DNA of 64,000 nucleotides from Mycolicibacterium rhodesiae JS60 (GCA_000230935.2 AGIQ01000005.1:1-64000), one strand, 5' to 3'. Positions 1-10,323 are shown, counted from the first letter of the stretch. Notes: generated by a model not told the origin, from the sequence alone. Numbers and translations: made by a program.

Positions 1-290
1 GCGGCGCCGGGACGGGTGCCTCCGGAACCGGCGGAACCGGCGGCGGCGGCGCCGTCGGTGGAACCGGCGGAACCGGCGGAACCGGCAGCGGCAGCGGTGC
101 CGGCGGAACCGGCGGAACCGGCGGCGGTGGTGGCGGTGGCGGCACCGGCGGAAGCGGCAAGGCCGGCACGAGTGCCGGCACGAGCGGCACCGGCGGTGGC
201 ACCGGCATCACCGGCAGCGGTGCTGCCGGTGTCAACGGCGGCGCAGGTGGCACCGGCGGCACGGCCGGGACCGGCGGCGCCGGCGGGTAG
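1..290 (+). CDS. C-terminal end of a PGRS-type Gly-rich protein (5' truncated)
   Basis: This is an open reading frame cut by the left window edge. It is read in the frame whose first full codon is at base 3 and ends at TAG 288-290. It encodes about 95 residues of nearly pure Gly with Thr, Ala and Ser, in GTGG, GGTG and GAGG units, ending in GTGGAGG. The composition is that of the polymorphic GC-rich (PGRS) tails of mycobacterial PE_PGRS and PGRS-like proteins. The N-terminus is outside the window, so I cannot say whether a PE domain or a signal peptide precedes it. It lies 164 bp upstream of another PGRS-like gene on the same strand. Function is unknown; a cell-surface or secreted role is inferred only from the family. 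Confidence 0.7.
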   Translation, partial: GAGTGASGTGGTGGGGAVGGTGGTGGTGSGSGAGGTGGTGGGGGGGGTGGSGKAGTSAGTSGTGGGTGITGSGAAGVNGGAGGTGGTAGTGGAGG

Positions 291-454
291 CCCAGGTAGC
301 TCGAACGCTCACAAAATGTGCATATCGGACACACCCGATTGCTCTGAGGCAAACCGGGGAACGGGAAGATCGGCGATCAGAAGTTTGCCCTGGCACCAAG
401 TCGCGCATTGCTACCATGTGACGCTTAGAGCATCGGCGAACATGGGAGCAAACC

Positions 455-1870
455 ATGGCTGCAAGGCATCGTGCGACTGGCCGGGCGAAGTCCCGAGCGC
501 ACCGCCGCGCTGCCCTCCATCGCGCAAAGCAGCCGCACAGCAAAATCTCATCATGGCTGGGAACGGGTGCTCTCACCGTCGGTGTTTGTGCTTCCATGGC
601 CGGTGCGACAGGCGTCGCCCACGCCGACTCCTCGAGCGGGGACTCCGCATCATCGAGCCACAGCAGCACCGGTCCCAAGGTAGGAAACTCGGGCCGCTCG
701 TCGTCGAAAGCCGGCACCGGCGGCTCCAAGGCGGGAACCACGAGCCGGCCCAACTCGACGAAGTCGACGACCGGGAAAAAACGCACCACCACGGCGTCTT
801 CGCCCACGCCTACCGAGGCCACCACCACGGAGTCGGTGTCCACCGTTGCTCAGGCGGGCAGCGCACGGACGACGAAGACCGTGACGGCCGCGGATACCCC
901 GAGCACTCCGCCGAACCTCACAATCAACGACATCATCGGTGCGATCGTCGCCTACGCCCAAAGTGGTGGGGGCACCGGAACCGTCCAGATAAGCCTTCCC
1001 GACATCATCACCGCGCTCGTCACCAACGAATGGCTGGGCCGCCCGATCCTCGGCGACGGCGCGGACGGCACGGCGACGAATCCGGACGGACAGGCCGGCG
1101 GCTGGTTGTTGGGTAGCGGCGGCGCAGGCTATTCCTGGACCGACGCAACCTGCATCGACAGCGGCGGGTGCGCCGGCGGCAACGGCGGCGCCGGTGGGCT
1201 GATCGGCAACGGCGGCAACGGCGGGGACGGTGCCGAGGGCGGGGCCGGCGGCGCCGGCGGATCGGCCCTCCTGTTCGGTGCCGGTGGCAACGGTGGCGCC
1301 GGCGGAACAAACCCGGGCGGCATCGGTGGCAACGGCGGAGACGGCGGGACCGGTGGCCTTATCGGCGGTGCCGGCGGCAACGGCGGAGACGGCGGCGGCG
1401 GCGACACCGGTGGAAACGGCGGCGCGGGCGGGTCGGTCATCGGCTTCGGATTCGGCTACTTCGCCGGCGCCTATCACCCGGGAAGCGTCGCCGGCGGAGC
1501 CGGCGGGGACGGCGGGACCGGCACGAACGGGGCGGGCGGCAACGGCGGAGCCGGCGGCACCGCCGATCTCGCGAGCGACCCCCTGTGGGACTACTTGTTG
1601 TCGGTGGTGACCCTGATCCCCGGCGTCGTCTCACCCGGTGACGCCATCGGCGGCAAGGGCGGCGACGGCGGCGACGGCACCACAACCGGTGGTGCCGGCG
1701 GCCTGGGTGGCCTTGCCTACAACTACAGCCTTGGAAACTCCGTCGGCGGTGCCGGCGGCAACGGCGGCGACGGAACTACCGCAGGTGGTCTCGGCGCCAC
1801 TGGCGGAACCGCTTGGGCGGCAAGCGGTTCGGCCACGAATGGTGCCGACGGCGGCAATGGAACGCCGTAG
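455..1870 (+). CDS. Secreted PGRS repeat protein without a PE domain
   Basis: This protein has 471 residues and starts at ATG 455, with GGGAG (444-448) as ribosome binding site. The N-terminus is strongly basic (residues 1-31), followed by a hydrophobic stretch (about 32-55) that ends in an AHA-D signal-peptidase-like site near residue 57. Residues 58-150 are Ser/Thr/Lys-rich and probably disordered. Residues 150-210 form a less repetitive stretch (NDIIGAIVAYAQ, LPDIITALVTNEWLG). From about residue 225 to the end the protein is GGxGGxGG repeat with Asn and Asp, broken near 330-350 and 375-400 by aromatic or hydrophobic segments. No PE or PPE domain is present, so this is the PGRS-like secreted type known from fast-growing mycobacteria. 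It ends one base before the convergent FAAL stop. Function is unknown. Confidence 0.85.
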   Translation: MAARHRATGRAKSRAHRRAALHRAKQPHSKISSWLGTGALTVGVCASMAGATGVAHADSSSGDSASSSHSSTGPKVGNSGRSSSKAGTGGSKAGTTSRPNSTKSTTGKKRTTTASSPTPTEATTTESVSTVAQAGSARTTKTVTAADTPSTPPNLTINDIIGAIVAYAQSGGGTGTVQISLPDIITALVTNEWLGRPILGDGADGTATNPDGQAGGWLLGSGGAGYSWTDATCIDSGGCAGGNGGAGGLIGNGGNGGDGAEGGAGGAGGSALLFGAGGNGGAGGTNPGGIGGNGGDGGTGGLIGGAGGNGGDGGGGDTGGNGGAGGSVIGFGFGYFAGAYHPGSVAGGAGGDGGTGTNGAGGNGGAGGTADLASDPLWDYLLSVVTLIPGVVSPGDAIGGKGGDGGDGTTTGGAGGLGGLAYNYSLGNSVGGAGGNGGDGTTAGGLGATGGTAWAASGSATNGADGGNGTP

Positions 1871-1871
1871 C

Positions 1872-3638
1872 TCAACCGTCCAGCCGGGCGAACTGCTTGC
1901 GCTGATACAAGTCCACCGATGCCTGGCGCCGGACTTTGCCACTGGTGGTGACCGGAATCGAACCCCCGCCCACCAGAACAAGATCCGCGACCGCGATGCC
2001 GTGGGCGTTCGAGATCGCGGTCGTGACATCGCGTTTGATGGCGTCGAGGTACTGCTTGACCTCCTCATCGGAGTCGCCGCGCTTGCGGACCTCCATCACG
2101 ACGACCAACTTCTCCACATCGTCGTCCGGAACGGCGATCGCCACACACCGGCCTTTGGTGATCTCGGTGACCGTCGCCTCGATGTCATCCGGGGAATGGT
2201 TGCGGCCGTAGATGATCAGAAGGTCCTTGATGCGGCCCACGACGAACAGCTCGCCATCAGAGATGAAGCCGACGTCACCCGTCCTCAGCCAGGGCCCCTC
2301 CGGCGTACCGGCTGACGGCCCGACGATGGTGGCGCCGAAGGTGCGGGCGGTCTCCTCGGGGTTTTCCCAGTAGCCGATGCTGACGTTGTCGCCATGACAC
2401 CAGATCTCGCCGGTCTTCCCCTCCGGGACCTCGGTGCGGGTATCCGGGTCGACGATCCGCAACAGCGGTGAACGGGGGCTGATCGGGCCGTCGTAGCTGA
2501 CCAACGGCGTGCCGTCTTCGCCATCGACCCGCTTGGCCTCGCCCGCGGTCAGCGCATCGGTGTCGAAGTGCACGACCTTGATCGGATCTTCCGGCCGCGG
2601 GGTCGACATGTAGAGCGTGGCCTCGGCCATCCCGTAGGACGGCTGGATCACCGCCTCATTCAGGTTGAAGCGGGCGAATCGGTCGGTGAAGCGCTTGATC
2701 GTCGCGGGTTGGACACGCTCCGCGCCGCTTTGAATGGTGTGCACGCCACCGAGGTCGAGCCCGGCCATGTCCTCGTCGGAGGTCTTTCGCGTCGCCAGAT
2801 CGAATGCGAAGTTCGGCGCGGCGGTGAATGGGCACGGGTTGGTCGCCAGCAGCTGCATCCAGCGCGCCGGCCGCACCAGGAACGAGGCCGGGCTCGTGAG
2901 AACCGCGCTGGTTCCCAGGACGATCGGCGAGCAAACGCCCAGGATCAATCCCAGGTCATGGAAGAACGGCAGCCACGACACGAACGTCAGGTCGGGCGGG
3001 GTCACTCCGGCATGCCGCGAATAATCGGTGGTGATCTGCTGCAGATTGGTGAAAAGGTTTGTGTACGAGATCATTACGCCAGCCGGCGAGCGAGTCGAGC
3101 CCGAAGTGTACTGCAAATAGGCGGTGGCGTGGGGGTTGTCGTCCTCGTACATGGCAGGCGCGCCGGGCCGGGGCGGGGCGTCGAGGTCCAGCAAATCGAC
3201 CTCGATGATGGCCGGCGGCGCCTGCCCGGACTGCGGGACGATGCTGCGACTCACCTCGGCCATGACAGTGGACGTCGTGAGAACGGCAACGGGCGACGCG
3301 TCGCGCATCACCGAATCGACCCGTTCATCGGTGACGCCCCCCATCGGCACCGACAGCGGAACCGGGATCACCCCGGCGTGCAGCGAGCCCAGGAACGCCA
3401 CGATGTACTCCAGGCTCTGCGGCGCGATGATCATCGCCCGGTCGCCGGGTGCTGCGTGCTGGCGGAGCTCGCGGGCGAAGTTGGCAACCCGCCGATACAA
3501 CTGCGGCCACGTCAGGCTGACCGGGACACCAGCCCAGTCCTGGTCGTAGTCCATGAAGGTGTACGCAATGTCATCCGGTTGCATGCTGGCGCGTTCGCGC
3601 AGCAGGGCAGGAATCGATGCCTCAATCGCCTGTGTCAC
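1872..3638 (-). CDS. Fatty acyl-AMP ligase (FAAL, FadD family)
   Basis: This enzyme adenylates a fatty acid and hands the acyl-AMP to a carrier protein of a PKS or NRPS. Seen: an ANL-superfamily protein of about 588 residues with the ATP loop YTSGSTRSPAG near residue 177, SYGMAE near 345, GYWENPEET, and TGDVGF near 453, followed by GRIKDLLIIYGRNHSPDDIE. The phrase LQYTSGSTRSPAGVMISY and a length near 590 are typical of mycobacterial FAALs rather than CoA ligases. The start is uncertain: GTG 3638 places the protein eight residues before the conserved IPALLRERA block, and another in-frame GTG lies at 3665 with no visible ribosome site. It is divergent from the PKS at 3914, the usual FAAL-PKS pairing, so it probably supplies the PKS or NRPS starter. 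Confidence 0.9.
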   Translation of the reverse strand: MTQAIEASIPALLRERASMQPDDIAYTFMDYDQDWAGVPVSLTWPQLYRRVANFARELRQHAAPGDRAMIIAPQSLEYIVAFLGSLHAGVIPVPLSVPMGGVTDERVDSVMRDASPVAVLTTSTVMAEVSRSIVPQSGQAPPAIIEVDLLDLDAPPRPGAPAMYEDDNPHATAYLQYTSGSTRSPAGVMISYTNLFTNLQQITTDYSRHAGVTPPDLTFVSWLPFFHDLGLILGVCSPIVLGTSAVLTSPASFLVRPARWMQLLATNPCPFTAAPNFAFDLATRKTSDEDMAGLDLGGVHTIQSGAERVQPATIKRFTDRFARFNLNEAVIQPSYGMAEATLYMSTPRPEDPIKVVHFDTDALTAGEAKRVDGEDGTPLVSYDGPISPRSPLLRIVDPDTRTEVPEGKTGEIWCHGDNVSIGYWENPEETARTFGATIVGPSAGTPEGPWLRTGDVGFISDGELFVVGRIKDLLIIYGRNHSPDDIEATVTEITKGRCVAIAVPDDDVEKLVVVMEVRKRGDSDEEVKQYLDAIKRDVTTAISNAHGIAVADLVLVGGGSIPVTTSGKVRRQASVDLYQRKQFARLDG

Positions 3639-3665
3639 GGCAAGCAAGCTATCAGGACCCCTCAC

Positions 3666-3913
3666 CGCGACACTTTCGAACAGCGAAGTTAAGTGACGCC
3701 TTCGTCAGCCATCGCAGGCGGCGCAAACCCCTCGACACGGGTGCTGCTGCAACGCGCCTGCCAGCACTCCTGGAGTGCACTTACTTGTGAATCAAGCAAA
3801 CTTGACCCCGTGACACTGCGTCTGCGTCAATAATCGTCTTGGCTGGGTCGGGGGAACCACAGGTGAGGCGAGCAACGGATTGGACGGTCGATTCGTTGCT
3901 GTGAGGAGACGGG
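3666..3913. promoter_or_regulatory. Divergent promoter region between FAAL and PKS
   Basis: These 248 bases hold no gene. On the minus strand a TAACTT box (forward 3687-3692) fits a mycobacterial -10 element for the FAAL. On the plus strand TTGACC at 3802-3807 is a possible -35, but no convincing -10 lies at the usual distance. The PKS ribosome site GAGGAG is at 3903-3908, five bases before ATG 3914, and fixes that start. A short inverted repeat CAAG-CAAA-CTTG sits at about 3793-3804. Promoter calls are by eye only. Confidence 0.35.
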
Positions 3914-6900
3914 ATGGTTTCATTCGGTGCGATCGATGATCGGCCAAGCAGCTCAAGCGCGGCGAATTCCCCAGCCCCTATGAGCTCACAATCGACCACT
4001 CCGGTCGCCGTCATCGGCATGGCCTGCCGGCTGCCCGGCGGCATCGAATCCCCCGAGCAGCTGTGGGAGTCGCTGCTGCGGGGCGATGACCTGGTCACCG
4101 AGGTGCCGCGGGATCGCTGGGACAACGACCAGTATTACGACCCCGAAGCCAATGTGCCGGGCCGCACCGCATCGAAGTGGGGTGCGTTCCTCGACGACGT
4201 TGCCGGCTTCGATTCCGGGTTCTTCGAGATCAATGAACGGGAGGCGGCGGCCCTCGATCCGCAACACCGGTTGCTGCTGGAAACCTCCTGGGAGGCCGTG
4301 GAGCATGCCGGGCTCACCCCGGAGGTGTTGAGAGACTCCCTCACCGGCGTATTCACCGGATTGACGCACTCCGACTATCAACTGGTGTCGGCGCAGACTG
4401 ACGCCATGGAGGGGCCGTACGGCTTCTCGGGCAGCACGTTCAGCATGGCAGCGGGACGCATCGCGTACACGCTGGGACTGCATGGCCCAGCGATGGCCGT
4501 CGACACCGCATGCTCGTCCGGGCTGCTCGCGATCCACGTGGGGTGCCGCAGCCTGAGCGAGGGCGAAATTGACCTCGCGCTCGCCGGCGGCGCCTACGTG
4601 CTCCTGGACCCGCGGAAGTTCATTGCCGGGACGGCGGCGGGCCACCTGTCCCCAACGGGTCGCTGCCGCGCGTTCGACGTCGCGGCGGACGGCTACGTCG
4701 CCGGCGAGGCCTGCGCGATGGTGTTGCTCAAGCGCCTGCCCGATGCACTGCGGGACGGCGACCGGATCCTCGCCGTCATCCGCGGCACGGCCGCCAATCA
4801 CGACGGCCATACCGCAAACACATCCACTCCATCTGCCGCAGTTCAGACCGCCGTGTATCGGACGGCGCTGGCGTCAGCGGGCGTCGACGCCGGCAGCGTC
4901 GCGATGATCGAGGCACACGGACCCGGCACCCCGGTGGGTGATCCGATCGAGTACACCAGCCTCAGCGAGGTCTACGGCGTCGACGGTCCCTGCGCGCTCG
5001 GATCGATCAAGACCAATGTCGGCCACTCTCAATCGGCGTCCGGTGTCATCGGTCTGATCAAGACGATCCTCGCACTGCAGCATGGTGTGGTTCCACGCAA
5101 TCTGCACTTCACCCGCCTCCCGGATGATCTGGCGAAGATTTCCACGAAACTCTTTGTGCCCGTTGAGAACACCGAGTGGCCGACGTCGGGTCCGCACCCG
5201 CGCCGTGCGGCGGTGTCGTCGTATGGGGTATCCGGAACCAACGTCCACGCCGTCCTGGAGCAAGGCCCCGAACCGCAGGCGGCGCTGAGCGCGAACTTGG
5301 GGCACAGCGACGCCCCGGCGGCGCCACTGCTGTTCCCCATCTCGTCGACGTCGGCCGACGAGCTACGGCGCACCGCAGGCCGGCTCGCCCAGTGGGTGCA
5401 GGCACATGACGAGGTGGCGTTACCGGACCTGGGCTACACCCTCGCGCGCCGGCGTGCGCACCGCCCGGTGCGCACCGCTGTCCAGGCCAGCAGCGGGCCG
5501 GAATTGACCGCGGCGTTGCTCGAGGTCGCCGGCGGCGAGACCCCGTATCCGCCGGCACTCGCCCACGACGAGCGGGGTCCCGTGTGGGTGTTCTCCGGGC
5601 AGGGTTCGCAATGGGCTCGGATGGGCGAACAACTGCTCGAGACCGAACCGGTTTTCGCGGCTACCGTCGCGCAGCTCGAGCCGTTGATCGCGGACGAATC
5701 CGGGTTCTCGGTCACCGCGGCGATGACGGCACCGGAGGTGGTGAGCGGCGACGCCCAGCTGCAGCCGACCGTGTTCACCGTGCAGGTCGCGTTGGCGGCC
5801 GCCCTGAAGGCGTACGGCGCACGGCCCAGTGCTGTCATCGGATATTCGATGGGCGAGGTCGCCGCGGCCGTGGTCTCCGGTGCGCTATCGCTCGAAGACG
5901 GGGTCCGGGTCATCTGCCGACGCTCGCAGCTGATGTCTCGTCTCGCCGGTACCGGAATCATGGCGTCGGTGGAACTGCCTGCTAAGCAAGTACTTTCCGA
6001 ACTGACACTCGCCGGCATCAAGGATGTCGTCGTCGGCGTGGTCGCCTCGCCGGAGTCCACCGTGATCAGCGGCGCGACCGAGACCGTTCGCGAACTGATG
6101 GCGACGTGGGAAGCGCGGGACCTGATGGTCCGCCAGTCCGTCATCGATGTCGCCGCGCACTCTCCCCTGGTCGATCCGATCCTCGACGAGCTCGGCCAGG
6201 CTCTCACCGAGATCAAACCGCTGACACCGCAGATTCCGTTCTACTCGGCGACGGGGTTCGACCCGCGCGAAGAACCGGTGTGCAACGGCAAGTACTGGGT
6301 GAAGAATCTGCGCAACACGGTGCGGTTCGCTGCCGCGGCGCGGGCGGCCGTGGAGGACGGGTACCGCGTGTTCGCGGAATTGGCGCCCCATCCGATGCTC
6401 GTCCATACGATCGAACGCACCGCCGACAATCTAGACGCGCCAGTTGCCACCTTCGCCGCCATGCGCCGCGAGCAGGCGCTGCCGCACGGCTTGCGCGGGC
6501 TGGTGGCCGATCTGCACAGCGCGGGTGCCGACATCGACTTCTCCGTTCTCTATCCCGGCGGGCGACTGGTGGACGCGCCGCTGCCGTCCTGGACACGCCA
6601 TCGGCTGTGGCTGGAGCACGACAGTCACGAGGCCCAGGCGCACGGTGCCTTCACGGTTTCCGTCCATCCGCTCCTTGGCCTCCACGTGCGCTTGCCGGAG
6701 GAGCCGGAACGTCACGTGTGGCAGGCCGAAGTCGGCACCGCGGCCCAGCCCTGGCTCGCCGATCACACGATCCGTGACGTGGCAGTCCTTCCCGGCGCGG
6801 CCTACTGCGAGATGGCGTTGACTGCGGCCCAGACTGTGCTCGGCGAGGACGTCGAAGTGCGGGATATCAGCTTCGAACACGCACTTCTTCTCGACGAGCA

Positions 6901-9900
6901 GACCACTGTCACCGCCTCGGCGGCACTGTCGTCCACCGGCGTCGTCGACTTCCTGGTGGAATCCGGCAACAGTGGCCACCAAACACGGCAAGCCAGCGCA
7001 ACGCTGCACGCTGCCGGCGATGCTCAGCCGAACGCGTACGACATCGCCGAACTGCTTGCCGCCCATCCACGTCGCACCGAAGGCCAAGAGGTGCCCGACA
7101 GGCTGCACCAACTCGGCTTCCAGTACGGGTCGGCATTCGCCGGCCTCGTTGACGTCCACACCGGCAACAACGCCACCGTCTTGGCCCAAGTCGCGCTCCC
7201 CCGCCAGCTCCGCATGCAACAAGGCGCTTACGGCGTGCACCCGGCATTGCTGGACGCCTGCTTCCAGGCGGTTGCCGCGAGTCCGCAGATCCAGGACGGC
7301 GTATTGGGCCTGCCGCTGGGAGTTGGGCGGTTGCGCTCCTACGGACCGGCCCGCAGCGCCCACTACTGCTACGCCCGAGTCACCCAGATCGATTCCGCCG
7401 GGATCGAGGCCGATCTCGACGTGCTCGACAAGGACGGCACGGTCCTACTCAGCGTCCGGGGACTGCGCTGCGGTACCGGGGAATCCGAACAGGCCCAACA
7501 AGATCGGCTGCTCAGCCAGAGGCTGCTGACCATCGAATGGCAGCAGCGCCAGCTGCCGGAACCATCGCACTTCGACGCCGGAACCTGGCTGCTGATCAAC
7601 ACCACCCTCACTGCGGACCTACTCGGTTCGACACTAGCCGATACGCTGAAAACCCAAGGCGCGCAATGCAGCACCATGTGCTGGCCATCGAACGCCGACC
7701 ACGCCTCCAACGCCGGACATCTCGCCGAACAGCTTCGCTCCGGGAAAGTCACCGGCGCGGTGATCCTCGCGGGACCGAAGAACAGCGACGGTCACGATCA
7801 ATCCCCAATGGTGGGCCGTGAGTATGTTCAGCATCTCACGCGCATCACGCGCGAGCTGGCTCAGACATCGGGCCACATCCCCCACCTCTTTGTGGTCACC
7901 CGCGCCGCCCAGAACGTCATCGCCGGCGACGTGGTCAATCTCGAACAGGGCGGCCTGCGCGGCTTGGTGCGGGTGATCAGCGCCGAATACCCGCACCTGC
8001 ACGCCACCCAGATCGACGTCGACGACAGCACCGATGCCGAAGAATTGAGCCGGCAACTGTTCTGCGGATCCAAGGAAGACGAGACCGCCTGGCGCGACGG
8101 CGTCTGGTATACGGCCCGCCTGCGGCCGGGCCCGTTGCGACCGGATGAACGCCATATCATCGTCGCCGACAACGACTCCGAGGGAATGCGGTTGCAGATC
8201 CGCACACCCGGCGACCTGGAGACACTGGAACTGGTTGCCAGCGAGCGTGTTACGCCAGGACCGGGACAAATCGAGGTCGCCGTCGGAGTGTCGAGCATCA
8301 ACTTCGCCGACGTGCTGGTCGCGATGGGACTCTTCCCCGCCATCGACGGCGGCCTGCCCGAACTGGGCATGGATTTCGCCGGCGTGGTCACGGCGGTCGG
8401 CCCGGACGTCACTGACCATCACGTCGGTGACCGCGTCGGCGGCTTCTCCGCGAGCGGGTGCTGGGGCACTTTCGTCACCTGTGACGCCCGGCTGGCGGTC
8501 ACACTTCCCGCCGAGCTGACCGATCATCAGGCGGTCGCCGTGGCGACGGCGACCGCCACCGCGTGGTATGGCCTGCACGACCAGGCCCGGATCGCGGCCG
8601 GCGACCGGGTGCTGATCCACTCCGCGACCGGCGGCGTCGGCCAGGCGGCCATCGGGGTCGCGCGTGCCGCAGGCGCCGAAATCTTCGCCACCGCGGGCAG
8701 CGAAGATCGCCGGCAAATGCTGCGCGACATAGGGATCGAGCACGTCTACGACTCACGCAGCACCGATTTCGCCGACCAGATTCGTCGTGACACCGACGGG
8801 TACGGTGTGGACATCGTGCTGAACTCGCTGACCGGCGCCGCCCAGCGGGTCGGCTTCGAACTGCTGGCCACCGGCGGGCGGTTCGTCGAGATCGGCAAGC
8901 GCGACGTCTACGGCAACACCCGTCTGGGGATGTTCCCGTTCCGGCGCAATCTCACGTTCTACTACGTGGACCTGGCGCTGATGTCGCTGAGCCATCCCCA
9001 ACGGATCGGCGATTTGCTGCGAAACGTGTATCAGCTTGTGGCACAGGGTGATTTGCCGCGCGCCGCGCATACCGAGTATCCGCTAGCCGACGCCGCCACG
9101 GCGATCCGGGTGATGGGTGCGGCCCAGCACACCGGTAAGCTGCTCCTCGAGATCCCGCGCGCGGGAACGAGCAGCGTCGTGGTCCTGCCGGAGCAGACCA
9201 ACACCTTCCGCCGCGACGGCGCCTACCTGGTCACCGGTGGCCTGGGCGGCTTGGGACTGTTCCTGGCCGAGAAGATGGCTGTTGCGGGCTGCGGACGTAT
9301 CGTACTGACCTCCCGCTCGCAGCCGACACTCAAAGCGCTCCAGACGATCGAGCTGATCCGTGCGCTGGGCGCCGAGGTCGTGGTGCACTGCGGCGACATC
9401 GCCGATCCGGGCACCGCGCAGAAGATGGTGGAAGCGGCTACCGCCACCGGGCTGCCGGTACGGGGTGTGCTTCACGCCGCGGCCGTGATCGAGGATGCCA
9501 CCCTGGCCAACATCACCGACGAATTGATCGAGCGTGACTGGGCGCCAAAGGTTTACGGCGCCTGGAATTTGCACAACGCCATCGCCGATCAGCCGGTGGA
9601 CTGGTTCTGCTCGTTCTCGTCGGCGGCCGCGCTGGTGGGTGCCCCCGGCCAGGGCGCCTACGCCGCGGCCAACAGCTGGCTGGATGCGTTCACCCGCTGG
9701 CGGCGGACTCAAGGCCTGCCGGGCACCGCGATCGCCTGGGGGCCATGGGCTCAGATCGGGCGGGCAACGGATCTCGCCGAGAGCGCCGGCGTGGCCATCG
9801 CTCCCGACGAGGGTGCGTACGCGCTCGACGCGCTGCTGCGCTACGACCGCACCTACACCGGGTACGCGCCGACCAGTGACAGCACATGGTTGACGGACTT

Positions 9901-10252
9901 CGCCGAGCGGACTCCGTTCGCGGAGGCATTCAATGCCGTCGGAGAAAACCAAACCAGCACAAGCAAATTGCTCGAGGAGCTCAGCGGGCTGCCGAGGGCA
10001 GAATGGCCCGCCCGCTTGCGACACCTGATATCCGACCAGGTGAGTCTGATCCTGCGCCGCAACGTCGAGCCCGACCGGCCGCTCGCCGAGTACGGCGTCG
10101 ACTCATTGGGTGCGCTGGAACTACGGACTCGCCTCGAAGCCGAGACCGGGGTGCGCTTGACGTCCGGCGACCTCGCGGTCGGGACCATTCGAGGTCTCGC
10201 GGAGCTGTTGTGCGAAAAGCTCGCACCGACGAACAGCGACGCGCCAGCCTAG
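3914..10252 (+). CDS. Mas-like iterative type I polyketide synthase
   Basis: This is a 2112-residue, one-module, fully reducing synthase, essentially the length of mycocerosic acid synthase. Domains in order: KS about 30-455 (DTACSSG with Cys near 200, His in EAHGPGT and NVGHS); AT about 555-865 (GYSMGE, Ser near 645); DH about 920-1215 (His in ADHTIRD, near 950); ER about 1430-1740 (nucleotide loop HSATGGVGQAA near 1568); KR about 1765-1960 (LVTGGLGGLG, catalytic Tyr in GQGAYAAANSW); ACP about 2030-2105 (GVDSL, Ser near 2062). The AT carries VAAHS where malonyl-type domains usually have HAFH and methylmalonyl-type YASH, so extender choice is not clear from the motif. There is no TE. It probably elongates a FAAL-activated acid into a saturated, possibly methyl-branched chain for the lipopeptide. 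The start is set by GAGGAG five bases upstream. Confidence 0.93.
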   Translation: MVSFGAIDDRPSSSSAANSPAPMSSQSTTPVAVIGMACRLPGGIESPEQLWESLLRGDDLVTEVPRDRWDNDQYYDPEANVPGRTASKWGAFLDDVAGFDSGFFEINEREAAALDPQHRLLLETSWEAVEHAGLTPEVLRDSLTGVFTGLTHSDYQLVSAQTDAMEGPYGFSGSTFSMAAGRIAYTLGLHGPAMAVDTACSSGLLAIHVGCRSLSEGEIDLALAGGAYVLLDPRKFIAGTAAGHLSPTGRCRAFDVAADGYVAGEACAMVLLKRLPDALRDGDRILAVIRGTAANHDGHTANTSTPSAAVQTAVYRTALASAGVDAGSVAMIEAHGPGTPVGDPIEYTSLSEVYGVDGPCALGSIKTNVGHSQSASGVIGLIKTILALQHGVVPRNLHFTRLPDDLAKISTKLFVPVENTEWPTSGPHPRRAAVSSYGVSGTNVHAVLEQGPEPQAALSANLGHSDAPAAPLLFPISSTSADELRRTAGRLAQWVQAHDEVALPDLGYTLARRRAHRPVRTAVQASSGPELTAALLEVAGGETPYPPALAHDERGPVWVFSGQGSQWARMGEQLLETEPVFAATVAQLEPLIADESGFSVTAAMTAPEVVSGDAQLQPTVFTVQVALAAALKAYGARPSAVIGYSMGEVAAAVVSGALSLEDGVRVICRRSQLMSRLAGTGIMASVELPAKQVLSELTLAGIKDVVVGVVASPESTVISGATETVRELMATWEARDLMVRQSVIDVAAHSPLVDPILDELGQALTEIKPLTPQIPFYSATGFDPREEPVCNGKYWVKNLRNTVRFAAAARAAVEDGYRVFAELAPHPMLVHTIERTADNLDAPVATFAAMRREQALPHGLRGLVADLHSAGADIDFSVLYPGGRLVDAPLPSWTRHRLWLEHDSHEAQAHGAFTVSVHPLLGLHVRLPEEPERHVWQAEVGTAAQPWLADHTIRDVAVLPGAAYCEMALTAAQTVLGEDVEVRDISFEHALLLDEQTTVTASAALSSTGVVDFLVESGNSGHQTRQASATLHAAGDAQPNAYDIAELLAAHPRRTEGQEVPDRLHQLGFQYGSAFAGLVDVHTGNNATVLAQVALPRQLRMQQGAYGVHPALLDACFQAVAASPQIQDGVLGLPLGVGRLRSYGPARSAHYCYARVTQIDSAGIEADLDVLDKDGTVLLSVRGLRCGTGESEQAQQDRLLSQRLLTIEWQQRQLPEPSHFDAGTWLLINTTLTADLLGSTLADTLKTQGAQCSTMCWPSNADHASNAGHLAEQLRSGKVTGAVILAGPKNSDGHDQSPMVGREYVQHLTRITRELAQTSGHIPHLFVVTRAAQNVIAGDVVNLEQGGLRGLVRVISAEYPHLHATQIDVDDSTDAEELSRQLFCGSKEDETAWRDGVWYTARLRPGPLRPDERHIIVADNDSEGMRLQIRTPGDLETLELVASERVTPGPGQIEVAVGVSSINFADVLVAMGLFPAIDGGLPELGMDFAGVVTAVGPDVTDHHVGDRVGGFSASGCWGTFVTCDARLAVTLPAELTDHQAVAVATATATAWYGLHDQARIAAGDRVLIHSATGGVGQAAIGVARAAGAEIFATAGSEDRRQMLRDIGIEHVYDSRSTDFADQIRRDTDGYGVDIVLNSLTGAAQRVGFELLATGGRFVEIGKRDVYGNTRLGMFPFRRNLTFYYVDLALMSLSHPQRIGDLLRNVYQLVAQGDLPRAAHTEYPLADAATAIRVMGAAQHTGKLLLEIPRAGTSSVVVLPEQTNTFRRDGAYLVTGGLGGLGLFLAEKMAVAGCGRIVLTSRSQPTLKALQTIELIRALGAEVVVHCGDIADPGTAQKMVEAATATGLPVRGVLHAAAVIEDATLANITDELIERDWAPKVYGAWNLHNAIADQPVDWFCSFSSAAALVGAPGQGAYAAANSWLDAFTRWRRTQGLPGTAIAWGPWAQIGRATDLAESAGVAIAPDEGAYALDALLRYDRTYTGYAPTSDSTWLTDFAERTPFAEAFNAVGENQTSTSKLLEELSGLPRAEWPARLRHLISDQVSLILRRNVEPDRPLAEYGVDSLGALELRTRLEAETGVRLTSGDLAVGTIRGLAELLCEKLAPTNSDAPA

Positions 10253-10323
10253 CCGGAGATGTGTGACCACCGCTGCGGCGGCGGCACCGTCACGCGCTAC
10301 AGAACAGAGAACTTGGGAGGATC

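Noticed and set aside
1..290. Short tandem GGC/ACC-rich repeats that could pass for a repeat array
   Set aside because: They are codons of a continuous Gly-Thr-Gly frame ending at TAG 288-290, that is PGRS coding repeats, with no spacer-repeat structure.
3793..3804. CAAG-CAAA-CTTG hairpin as a possible operator or terminator
   Set aside because: The arms are only four bases long and occur by chance often; no second copy was seen.
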